The notes beneath the pieces were generated by a model. It saw nothing but the letters and a program-made list of their open reading frames with translations. It was not told the DNA's origin and made no database searches. A stretch of DNA of 64,000 nt from Polaribacter sp. SA4-12. Lineage in GTDB: Bacteria > Bacteroidota > Bacteroidia > Flavobacteriales > Flavobacteriaceae. Positions 46,088 through 52,668 of this stretch are shown piece by piece (position 1 is the stretch's first letter; every line of letters begins with the position of its first letter). The stretch lies in the NCBI RefSeq assembly GCF_002163675.1, contig NZ_CP019334.1:1622001-1686000 (forward strand). Direction: 5' to 3'. Position numbers and translations under genes: made by a program.

Positions 46088-46504
46088 TTAGTTAATTACT
46101 TCACACTTTACAAGAATAACATCTAGTAAATAACCTGTACAAATTCCTTTTACAGAAATGGTTTGTCCTTTTCTTAATGAACTCATTTTTTTTGTGCTTT
46201 CTTCAGATAAATGGCATAATACACTTCCAAAATCATCATTTGTTTTTAAGGTAATAATTCCTTTCCCTTTTTCTAGATTCAATTCAGAAACTTCGCCAGA
46301 TACACTAACAATTTTATCTAAATAAATAGTATTGGCTTTACTTTCATCCGAAGAAAAATCATTTATAATTTTGTCTGCAGTTAGTGTAATATCAGATTTT
46401 GAATCGGCTACGTTTATATGAGGTTTGTTGTACATTTTATAGGCAACAAAAACGCCTATAATTCCGATAATTAAAATTGCGATAATAATTTTCTTTTTAT
46501 CCAT
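46088..46504 (-). CDS. membrane-anchored OB-fold protein (tRNA_anti-like), paralogue 1
   Basis: 138 aa: one N-terminal membrane helix (residues 6-23) and a periplasmic OB-fold with DKIVSVSGEVSEL, GIITLKTNDDFGSVLCHL and ISVKGICTGYLLDVILVKCEV. The VKGICxGxLxDVILxxC ending matches 48271-48708 closely. The family (tRNA_anti-like, PF12869) is named only for fold similarity. Two cysteines (KGIC, VKCE) could bind metal or form a disulfide. Part of the duplicated module. Confidence 0.82.
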   Translation of the reverse strand: MDKKKIIIAILIIGIIGVFVAYKMYNKPHINVADSKSDITLTADKIINDFSSDESKANTIYLDKIVSVSGEVSELNLEKGKGIITLKTNDDFGSVLCHLSEESTKKMSSLRKGQTISVKGICTGYLLDVILVKCEVIN

Positions 46505-46514
46505 CGTTTATATT

Positions 46515-46877
46515 TTAATTATCTAAAGCGCCACTTTCTACCCAACAAACAATTGCATCAATTTCTGCTTGCGTTAAAGAACCTCCTTGTGGCATTCTTC
46601 TGCTTGCAACTTCAGATTTTACACTATTTGCACTTGCACTAATTAAACTGTAAGAAGTTAAATTTGGCGAAGTACCTCCACTTCCATGACATTGAATACA
46701 GTTTGCATCAATAACTGGTTTTACGTTTTTAGCAAAAGTGATGTCTTCACAAGGATCTACAACAACAACTTCATCGTCTACTAAATCTTCCTCTTCTACA
46801 TTAGTTAAACAAGATGCAAAAAAGACAGATAATAGAATAATGAGAAATTCTTTTCTAATTTTAAAGTGGTTTTTCAT
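46515..46877 (-). CDS. c-type cytochrome lipoprotein
   Basis: 120 aa. Lipobox FFASC gives Cys23; an acidic linker follows (EEEDLVDDEVVVVDPCED). NCIQCHG (Cys60-His64) is a single haem-binding CXXCH and RRMPQGG supplies a likely Met95 axial ligand. ITFAKNVKPVIDANC is typical of Bacteroidota 'cytochrome c, planctomycete-type/DUF1549-like' short domains. First gene of the minus-strand module; it has no counterpart in the plus-strand copy. It probably passes electrons in the periplasm to or from an unidentified partner. Confidence 0.88.
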   Translation of the reverse strand: MKNHFKIRKEFLIILLSVFFASCLTNVEEEDLVDDEVVVVDPCEDITFAKNVKPVIDANCIQCHGSGGTSPNLTSYSLISASANSVKSEVASRRMPQGGSLTQAEIDAIVCWVESGALDN

Positions 46878-46904
46878 AATAGTTAGTTTTAGTTTCTATA
46901 CCGT

Positions 46905-46915
46905 AAAGTAACTAA
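46905..46915 (-). promoter_or_regulatory. TTAGTTACTTT motif before the cytochrome gene
   Basis: On the minus strand TTAGTTACTTT ends 27 bases before the ATG. The identical 11-mer is on the plus strand at 48237-48247 before the second OB-fold gene. It may combine a -7-like box (TTACTTTA) with an activator half-site. Confidence 0.5.
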
Positions 46916-46923
46916 TAAAAAGG

Positions 46924-46943
46924 ACTTTAACTTCTATTAACTT
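46924..46943 (-). promoter_or_regulatory. two 10-base direct repeats upstream of the cytochrome gene
   Basis: On the minus strand AAGTTAATAG is followed directly by AAGTTAAAGT, one helical turn apart. This spacing suits tandem recognition by a dimeric LytTR protein. The candidate regulator is encoded 75 bases upstream. Confidence 0.4.
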
Positions 46944-47018
46944 GCACGAGGAGGAAATAAAAATGGTTAAAAGGGAAAAAAAAGACTTGAATTAAAACAT
47001 AATTTCTACAAAAATCAA

Positions 47019-48119
47019 TTAAATATTTAACCACTGTTTAAATTCTGCTGCTTTGTTTTTACTGATAATAATTTCTTCGGAAGTTTTAGATTGCAACAAG
47101 ATTTTAAGTTGACTTTTACCATATTTAATAATTTTATCTATGGCAGCAATGCTAATTATAAATTGTCTGTTTGCTCTAAAAAACAAGGTTGCATCTAAGT
47201 TATTATGCATATCATCTAAACTTGTATTTGTGGTAGATCTTTTACCATCAAAACAAACAACATACGTAATGGTGTTTTCTGTATAAACGTAGGCAATATC
47301 TTTTATTGGAATTGGTACTAACTCGTTTCTAACATAGGTAAGAATTCTTTTTCTTGCTATTTCTGTTGATGATTCTTCTACTGTAGTTTCTTCTGCAACC
47401 TCAACTACTTTTTCCCTATAAGAAACTAAGTCTGTATTCAGTTTTGATAAATTAATAACTTCCGTTGCTAAATTAGAATTCTTTAATTCTAATTGTTTTT
47501 CATAAGCACTACCAATAATTCTTACTGCTACAAAAGATAAAATAATAACCAAAACGCCCATTATTAAAAAGATGAGATAGAAATTTCTTTTTAAAGTACC
47601 CATTTGGGCATGAATACTATTGATGTTTACATTGGCTGCAACTATTAAATCTGAATTATTTATAGGTGAAATATGAATTATTTCGAAGGCGTTTTTTTCT
47701 TTTGAAGTCGATTTTCTTTTTACTAATAAATCGTACAAATCTTCTGAATTGTTCTTCTCTTTTAAAGATTCTAATAACGTTTGATTAGAAGTTACTTTTT
47801 GGCCAACCTTGGTAATATCTGGATGACAAACTTCTTTTCCTCCCCAATTAAAAACACTAATAAACCAAGTATCTCTGTTTGAATCTGAAATTATTTTTTG
47901 AATATTTTTGACAACATCTTCTTTTTTAATTCCTGATGAAAGTTGAAAATCTATAAAACGAGCAACTTCATTTGCTTCTCTTTTACTAGATTCTACCTGA
48001 ACTTCTATTAACTGATTTGCACTTACTCTTATAAAATATTGAGATGCAATTGATGCTATCAATAAAAAAATAACTGCAATAGATAAGAAAGTTAAAAAGT
48101 ATAGTTTGTCTTTTTTCAT
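47019..48119 (-). CDS. transmembrane sensor with C-terminal LytTR DNA-binding domain
   Basis: 366 aa. Membrane helix 1 is at about 7-30 and helix 2 at about 176-198; between them a ~145-residue periplasmic sensor resembles a Cache domain (WFISVFNWGGKEVCHPDITKVGQ). After a coiled linker rich in Glu/Ser/Thr, residues 265-366 are a LytTR domain (IPIKDIAYVYTENTITYVVCFDGK, FFRANRQFIISIAAIDKI). It is a one-component receptor that would bind DNA from the membrane. Position between the two copies of the OB-YceI-DUF5777 module makes it their likely regulator. Confidence 0.88.
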   Translation of the reverse strand: MKKDKLYFLTFLSIAVIFLLIASIASQYFIRVSANQLIEVQVESSKREANEVARFIDFQLSSGIKKEDVVKNIQKIISDSNRDTWFISVFNWGGKEVCHPDITKVGQKVTSNQTLLESLKEKNNSEDLYDLLVKRKSTSKEKNAFEIIHISPINNSDLIVAANVNINSIHAQMGTLKRNFYLIFLIMGVLVIILSFVAVRIIGSAYEKQLELKNSNLATEVINLSKLNTDLVSYREKVVEVAEETTVEESSTEIARKRILTYVRNELVPIPIKDIAYVYTENTITYVVCFDGKRSTTNTSLDDMHNNLDATLFFRANRQFIISIAAIDKIIKYGKSQLKILLQSKTSEEIIISKNKAAEFKQWLNI

Positions 48120-48230
48120 GCCTGAATTTAAAAGTCGAAATATACTATTAATCTTTTTCTTTTTCCGGTTGATTTTTCCTCTTTAAGTCTTATTTTTCGG
48201 CTTTGTACACATTTTAAAGCACTATAATGA

Positions 48231-48250
48231 TTACTTTTAGTTACTTTGAG
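48231..48250 (+). promoter_or_regulatory. tandem TTACTTT repeats before the plus-strand module
   Basis: TTACTTTTAG is followed directly by TTACTTTGAG (10-base period). The 11-mer TTAGTTACTTT at 48237-48247 recurs before the cytochrome gene on the other strand. TTACTTTG is one base off the TAnnTTTG -7 box, so promoter and operator may overlap. Confidence 0.45.
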
Positions 48251-48270
48251 TACAGTTTTTAACAATCGTT

Positions 48271-48708
48271 ATGAAGAAAAAAAATAACATTCTTTACATT
48301 TTTATTGCCCTTTTACTTTTAGTAAATGGCTATTATTATGTAGTTCCTTATTTTACAAATTCTAACAAAAACTTAGAATTAGTAGCACATGAAGCTTCTA
48401 TTAATTCTAACGATTTAATAGATTCTTTTTTAATAAGTGAAGCAAAAACCAATGAGCTGTATTCTGGAAAAATAATAGAAGTATCTGGTTTTGTAAAGGA
48501 AGTTACTTTTTTAAATAACAGAAATACAGTAATATTGTACAGTCAGCATAAAACATCTGGAGTTATTTGTGACATACATCCAAGTCAAATTGAAAAAGTA
48601 AAAAATTTAAAAGAGCATCAAAAAATAGTTGTAAAAGGCATTTGCAAAGGTTTTTTAAAAGATGTAATACTGTTAAACTGTTATATAGATTTAAAACTGA
48701 ATGAATAA
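48271..48708 (+). CDS. membrane-anchored OB-fold protein, paralogue 2
   Basis: 145 aa with one N-terminal membrane helix (8-28) and a periplasmic OB-fold: GKIIEVSGFVKEVTF, VICDIHPSQIEKVKNL and IVVKGICKGFLKDVILLNCYI. The C-terminal signature matches paralogue 1, but the middle has diverged strongly. It starts the plus-strand module and overlaps the YceI start by eight bases. Regulation probably by the TTAGTTACTTT motif 23 bases upstream. Confidence 0.82.
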   Translation: MKKKNNILYIFIALLLLVNGYYYVVPYFTNSNKNLELVAHEASINSNDLIDSFLISEAKTNELYSGKIIEVSGFVKEVTFLNNRNTVILYSQHKTSGVICDIHPSQIEKVKNLKEHQKIVVKGICKGFLKDVILLNCYIDLKLNE

Positions 48709-49246
48709 AATATTCCCTTTATTTTTATTAATTACCTTATTTTCTGGTTTTAATTCTGATGACAATCAGTTTATAGCAAGACAAGGACACATCTCTTTCT
48801 TTTCTTATGCTTCTATGGAAAACATTGAAGCACAAAACAACCAAGTATTAAGTATTTTAGATCTTAAAAACGAAAAAATTGCAGTAAGTATGTTAATGCG
48901 TGCTTTTGTCTTTAAAAAGGATTTAATGTACGAACATTTTAATGAGAGTTATATTGAATCAGATATTTATCCGAAAGCAACTTTTGAAGGAGATATCATC
49001 AATTTTGAGCCTTCTTTAGATAAGCAAACTAAAATTATAAGAGGTAATTTAACCATTCATGGAATTGCAAAAGAAATAGATATTAAAACAACTATAGAAA
49101 AGGTGAATGGCACTTATGCTCTTTCTGGTGAATACAATGTGTTTGTTAAAGATTTTGATATTAAAATTCCACCTATTTTGTCTAGCAATATTGCAAAAAT
49201 GATTACTATAAAATTCAGCTTTCAATACCAATCTTATGATGAATAA
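48701..49246 (+). CDS. YceI family protein, paralogue 2
   Basis: 181 aa; short signal sequence (FLLITLFSGFNSDD). LSILDLKNEKIAVSMLMRAFVFKKDLMYEHFNES and YIESDIYPKATFEGDI align with paralogue 1 (45530-46075) without gaps, at roughly half identity by eye. Lipid or quinone binding is the family role. Overlaps both neighbours (8 and 11 bases), so the three genes are tightly coupled. Confidence 0.88.
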   Translation: MNKIFPLFLLITLFSGFNSDDNQFIARQGHISFFSYASMENIEAQNNQVLSILDLKNEKIAVSMLMRAFVFKKDLMYEHFNESYIESDIYPKATFEGDIINFEPSLDKQTKIIRGNLTIHGIAKEIDIKTTIEKVNGTYALSGEYNVFVKDFDIKIPPILSSNIAKMITIKFSFQYQSYDE

Positions 49247-50138
49247 AAAAATATATCAACTATGTACACTGTTGTTTTTTGTTGTAAGTTCTTCATTAAA
49301 CGCACAAAGTTTATTAGATAAGTTAGACAATGAGTTTCCTGATAAACCTGTTTATGAAATAGCTACTTTTAAAACCACAAGAATTGGTTTAGGTCATTCT
49401 ATTGAAACGCGTAAAAAAGGCGCTTTACAAATTTCTCTTTACAACAGATATTGGAACATTCCTGATTTTGGAGGAGAACGTTTTTTAGCTGATAAAGTAA
49501 GTACACGTTATGGTTTAGAATATGCCTTTTCAGATAATTTTACAGTAGGTTTTGGGTATACAAATTTTGATGAAATTTCTGATGGTTATTTAAAATACAG
49601 ATTATTAAAACAACAAAGAGGTGCTAAAAAAACACCTATTACAATTACGCTGTTACAAGCAATATCAAATAGAAAAACAACAAGTACAGATCTTTATGGT
49701 AAAGAATCTTCTGATAGAAATTATGCTTTTACAAGTCAGGTTTTAATTGCGAGAAAATTTAACCCAGATCTTTCTATTCAAATTACACCAACTTTTATTC
49801 ATAAAACAGCAACTATTACAAATGATGACCCAAGTAGTCAGTTTGCAATTGGTTTTGGTGGTAGACACAAAATTGGTGGTCATGCATCTATTGTTTCTGA
49901 GTATTATTATGTTGCAAACCCTTTAAAATCGATGGACACTTATAATGCTTTTATGTTAGGTGTAAATTGGGAATTAAGTCATTTATTATTACAATTCCAT
50001 GTTACAAATGCACGTAACTTTGCTGAAGATACTTTTATAACTCAAACTACACATAATTTTAATTTTAAAGACCCTAACTTACATTTTGGTTTTAATGCGA
50101 CTTTTCTACTACACACAAAAAAGAAAAAATTGAAGTAA
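49236..50138 (+). CDS. DUF5777 family outer-membrane beta-barrel, paralogue 2
   Basis: 300 aa; signal peptide (SSLNAQSLLD). LLDKLDNEFPD, ATFKTTRIGLGHSIETRKKG and TRYGLEYAFSDNFTVGFGYTNFDEISDGYLKYRLLKQQRGA align with 44666-45526. The C-terminus ends FLLHTKKKKLK, so the usual terminal aromatic is followed by a short basic tail absent from paralogue 1. Last gene of the plus-strand module; repeat C2 begins at its stop codon. Confidence 0.85.
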   Translation: MMNKKIYQLCTLLFFVVSSSLNAQSLLDKLDNEFPDKPVYEIATFKTTRIGLGHSIETRKKGALQISLYNRYWNIPDFGGERFLADKVSTRYGLEYAFSDNFTVGFGYTNFDEISDGYLKYRLLKQQRGAKKTPITITLLQAISNRKTTSTDLYGKESSDRNYAFTSQVLIARKFNPDLSIQITPTFIHKTATITNDDPSSQFAIGFGGRHKIGGHASIVSEYYYVANPLKSMDTYNAFMLGVNWELSHLLLQFHVTNARNFAEDTFITQTTHNFNFKDPNLHFGFNATFLLHTKKKKLK

Positions 50139-50242
50139 AAACAGGTGTTTTCACTCTTGATATTTCTACTCAAAAAGCCTAACTTCGATAACGCCGATTA
50201 TAAGTCATTAAAACGAATCATAATCGTCTTAAGTTGTAAGCC
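50138..50242 (+). repeat. cassette-boundary repeat C2
   Basis: AAAACAGGTGTT, then AAAAGCCTAACTTCGATAACG, CGATTATAAGTCATTAAAACG and ATCATAATCGTCTTAAGTTGTAAGCC. It matches C1 (43036-43164) but lacks the 23-base insert. Its end GTTGTAAGCC (50233-50242) is the inverse of GGCATACAAC in C3 with one mismatch. Confidence 0.75.
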
Positions 50243-50258
50243 ATTAAAATGAACGAAA

Positions 50259-50807
50259 ATGAGAATTAATTTAACATTGATATTTATTTGTTTTTCTATT
50301 TACACATACAGTCAAGGAACTGTACAAAAATTATCTGACAAAAAAATTCAAGAAATTTCTCACGAATTATGCTCAAATGTCATGGCTGCAAGTCGAGAAG
50401 CTTATGATATTCCTAAATGGGAAGAGACAATGAGAAATCTAATGGGTTACATAGGAACAAAAAGTGAGTTTCCAGAGTATTTTAACAATTTTCTTAATAC
50501 ATATAAAAATAAAATTATTTGCCCAAAATATCAAGTTACTACAAATATTTTTCCTCCTCAACACCTCTTCAAAAGAATATTGGCAGCAGGTATGAATGAA
50601 ACTTATGAAGAGTATTTTTTTAATTTCGAAAACGGAGAAGTAGACTTTAATGCATATCAAATTGTCGATGGAGAAAAAGAAACAATACTTGATTGGATAG
50701 AAAAATGGGTTGCATTAGGACGAGGAAATAGAGAAGAGTTATTAGATGTTTTAACAGCATTAGAAGATGAATTTGGAGCAAAATATGGAAGAGACCTTTC
50801 TGACTAA
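50259..50807 (+). CDS. secreted orphan protein in a repeat-bounded cassette
   Basis: 182 aa; signal peptide (SIYTYSQGTV). Mostly helical by composition, with conserved-looking pieces SHELCSNVMAASREAYDIPKWE and WVALGRGNREELLDVLTALEDEFG, but no family that I recognise. It has no close neighbours on its strand and lies between C2 and C3, whose inner ends face it as inverted repeats. This suggests it moved as a unit. Function unknown. Confidence 0.65.
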   Translation: MRINLTLIFICFSIYTYSQGTVQKLSDKKIQEISHELCSNVMAASREAYDIPKWEETMRNLMGYIGTKSEFPEYFNNFLNTYKNKIICPKYQVTTNIFPPQHLFKRILAAGMNETYEEYFFNFENGEVDFNAYQIVDGEKETILDWIEKWVALGRGNREELLDVLTALEDEFGAKYGRDLSD

Positions 50808-50852
50808 AATAGAACCTTTTGTTTTTTATTTTAAATTAAATAGAAATAAAAT

Positions 50853-50997
50853 AACGGCATACAACACCGTTCAAAATTAATTGCTTAATAAGTTTTTCCT
50901 TCGGAAAAACCTCGTGGACTTCAAAGGCTTGTAATTATTAACTATTTATTAGCTAAATTCACGCAAACAAATCATGTACAAACACGTTAGCGAATCC
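50853..50997 (+). repeat. cassette-boundary repeat C3
   Basis: Begins AACGGCATACAACACCGTT, contains a perfect hairpin GTTTTTCC-TTC-GGAAAAAC (50892-50910), and ends ACACGTTAGCGAATCC. The core ACGTTAGCGAA (50984-50994) also occurs inverted in C1 (43083-43093) and, with two changes, in C2. It resembles an attC-like or other folded recombination site. Confidence 0.6.
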
Positions 50998-51028
50998 TCA
51001 AAAAAAAATATTTCTTAAAAATTTAGAA

Positions 51029-51439
51029 TTAATGAATCCTTTTATCAAAATATCCTTTTAAGAAAACTACTTGCGCCATAATCATCAATCCGAAAAAAAA
51101 TATTGAATATAAAACAGTGTTTGAAACCGCAAATGATTCAAACAAATTAGGTATTTGAATTTTATCAAAAAAAGAAAAATTGAGCTCAGGAAGTTTTATC
51201 GTAGTTTCTTTCATCTGTTTAAAAGGCACAAATATTGCCACTAATAATAATCCTATAATTAAGATCCACCCTTTTTTAGTAATTAAAGCTTTTGGAGTAA
51301 AAAAACTAGATTTATTTTCTGCCAAAATATTTTGCATTATAGATGCTGTAAAATCTATAGATGGTTTTTCTTGCGGAATTTCTTTTACATACTTTTTTGC
51401 AAAAGCATCTAATTCTTCGATGTGTTTATTTTCTTCCAT
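51029..51439 (-). CDS. probable membrane anti-sigma factor
   Basis: 136 aa. A cytoplasmic N-terminal half (HIEELDAFAKKYVKEIPQEKPSIDFT) is followed by two membrane helices (about 55-73 and 107-126) and a short basic tail. No zinc ZAS motif (HxxxCxxC) is present. It overlaps the ECF sigma stop by 14 bases, the usual layout for a regulator of that sigma. The role is inferred from position and topology. Confidence 0.7.
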   Translation of the reverse strand: MEENKHIEELDAFAKKYVKEIPQEKPSIDFTASIMQNILAENKSSFFTPKALITKKGWILIIGLLLVAIFVPFKQMKETTIKLPELNFSFFDKIQIPNLFESFAVSNTVLYSIFFFGLMIMAQVVFLKGYFDKRIH

Positions 51440-52010
51440 AATGACTTATTATTTCTGGTTCTACATTTTCTTCAACAATTGCTAATAATTTCTTTCTAGC
51501 TCTGTGTAACTTCACTTTTATATTGGCTTCAGAAAATTGAGTTACTTCTATAATTTCTTTCAAACTTAATTCATCATAATAAAACATCCAAATAATAGAA
51601 CGTTCATCTTCTGGCAACTTTAACAAACAATCGTTCATAATTTTAGAACGTTCCTTTCTTTCTATTCCCTCCAGAATATTATCAACAGATTTTATCTGAT
51701 TGAATGTAATTTCGTTAATCTCTAACGTGTTATTATTATTTTTATTCTTTTTGATAGCATCTAAACTTGCATGATACACAATGCGATACATCCAAGTAGA
51801 AAATTTTGAATCTCCTTTAAAATTCTTTAAATTTTTATATGCTTTTATAAAACTATCCTGACTAATTTCTTCTGCTTCTTCCCTATTCTTAGTCATTTTA
51901 AACGCCAAACTAAAAACCATGTTCTTATACGTATCAACAAGATACGTAAAAGCATTTGCATCTCCATTGATGACTTTAGTAATATATAGTTGGTCGTTGT
52001 TGTTGGTCAT
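51426..52010 (-). CDS. ECF-family RNA polymerase sigma factor
   Basis: 194 aa. Region 2 has AFTYLVDTYKNMVFSLAFKMTKNREEAEEISQDSFIKAYKNL and FSTWMYRIVYHASLDAIKK; region 4 has LPEDERSIIWMFYYDELSLKEI and SEANIKVKLHRARKKL. It would direct RNA polymerase to GTAACC/CGTC-type promoters. Such a promoter lies on its own strand (52045-52020), ending nine bases before the ATG, so positive autoregulation and a nearly leaderless mRNA are likely. Confidence 0.93.
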   Translation of the reverse strand: MTNNNDQLYITKVINGDANAFTYLVDTYKNMVFSLAFKMTKNREEAEEISQDSFIKAYKNLKNFKGDSKFSTWMYRIVYHASLDAIKKNKNNNNTLEINEITFNQIKSVDNILEGIERKERSKIMNDCLLKLPEDERSIIWMFYYDELSLKEIIEVTQFSEANIKVKLHRARKKLLAIVEENVEPEIISHYGRK

Positions 52011-52019
52011 TTTATCTTT

Positions 52020-52045
52020 GACGATACATTATATAAATAGGTTAC
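52020..52045 (-). promoter_or_regulatory. ECF-type promoter GTAACC-N16-CGTC, sigma operon
   Basis: On the minus strand GTAACC (52045-52040), 16 bases, CGTC (52023-52020). Start expected near 52013, two or three bases from the sigma ATG at 52010. Mirror image of 52081-52106, with TGTAACC and ATCGTCAAAG shared by both. Confidence 0.7.
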
Positions 52046-52080
52046 AGATTTTGTTAAAAATATTTTTTTTTGATTTTATT

Positions 52081-52106
52081 GTAACCTTTATTCTGATGTG
52101 ATCGTC
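52081..52106 (+). promoter_or_regulatory. ECF-type promoter GTAACC-N16-CGTC, DUF6249 gene
   Basis: GTAACC (52081-52086), 16 bases, CGTC (52103-52106). It drives rightwards towards the gene at 52158 with a leader of about 45 bases. Confidence 0.7.
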
Positions 52107-52157
52107 AAAGCTACAACACAATAAAATTAATCATTTAAATTTTTAAAATAATAAATT

Positions 52158-52541
52158 ATGGAAGTAGCAGTTTTAGCAGTAATATTTGGAAGCATCTTTG
52201 GCGTATTCTATTTATATTTTTCTACAAGAAACAAAGAACGTTTAGCTTTAATAGAAAAAGGTGTTGATGCCACTATTTTTATGAAAGGACAACAAAATAA
52301 AAAAGCAGCTCCGTTTTGGAAAGTATTAATTTTAAACCTTGGTTTATTAGCAATGGGAGTTGGAGTTGGAATCTTATTAGGAACTTTATTAAGTTACCAT
52401 TTTGGTTATGAAGGTTCTTGGCAAAACAGACCTCAAAATGCAATAGATTCTGGAGTATTTTATGCTGCTTCAATTTTTCTATGTGCTGGTGGCGCTTTAT
52501 TGATTGGTTTTAATCAAACAAAAAAATTAGACAAAGAGTAA
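52158..52541 (+). CDS. DUF6249 family membrane protein
   Basis: 127 aa with three membrane helices (about 3-22, 52-78 and 98-118). NKERLALIEKGVDATIF and FWKVLILNLGLLAMGVGVGILLG are typical of DUF6249, commonly next to ECF sigma genes in Bacteroidota. The ECF promoter at 52081-52106 suggests it is a direct target, possibly a stress-responsive membrane protein. Its last four codons and stop are the first unit of a three-fold 15-base repeat. Confidence 0.85.
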   Translation: MEVAVLAVIFGSIFGVFYLYFSTRNKERLALIEKGVDATIFMKGQQNKKAAPFWKVLILNLGLLAMGVGVGILLGTLLSYHFGYEGSWQNRPQNAIDSGVFYAASIFLCAGGALLIGFNQTKKLDKE

Positions 52542-52570
52542 TTAGACAAAGAGTAATTAGACAAAGAATA
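52526..52570 (+). repeat. 15-base tandem repeat, three copies, across a stop codon
   Basis: ATTAGACAAAGAGTA occurs at 52526-52540 and 52541-52555, then once more with a single change at 52556-52570. In the gene frame each unit reads Leu-Asp-Lys-Glu-stop, so the C-terminus and its stop codon have been copied twice downstream. Confidence 0.92.
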
Positions 52571-52668
52571 AATCTTTATTACTTTACTGTTCTAAAAACC
52601 ATTTCAATTTTATTGAAGTGGTTTCTTGTTTTTAAAAAGTCTGTATATTAGAGCAAAATTTTTAGTAA

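Noticed and set aside
43036-50997. A standard integron
   Set aside because: No integrase gene in the window, and the repeats have only one canonical-looking core (GCCTAAC); the opposite core does not match GTTRRRY.
52013-52113. Housekeeping -7 boxes TATCTTTG (52013-52020, plus) and TAGCTTTG (52113-52106, minus)
   Set aside because: They face each other and would be convergent; both are by-products of the ATCGTCAAAG ends of the two ECF promoters, which fit gene positions better.
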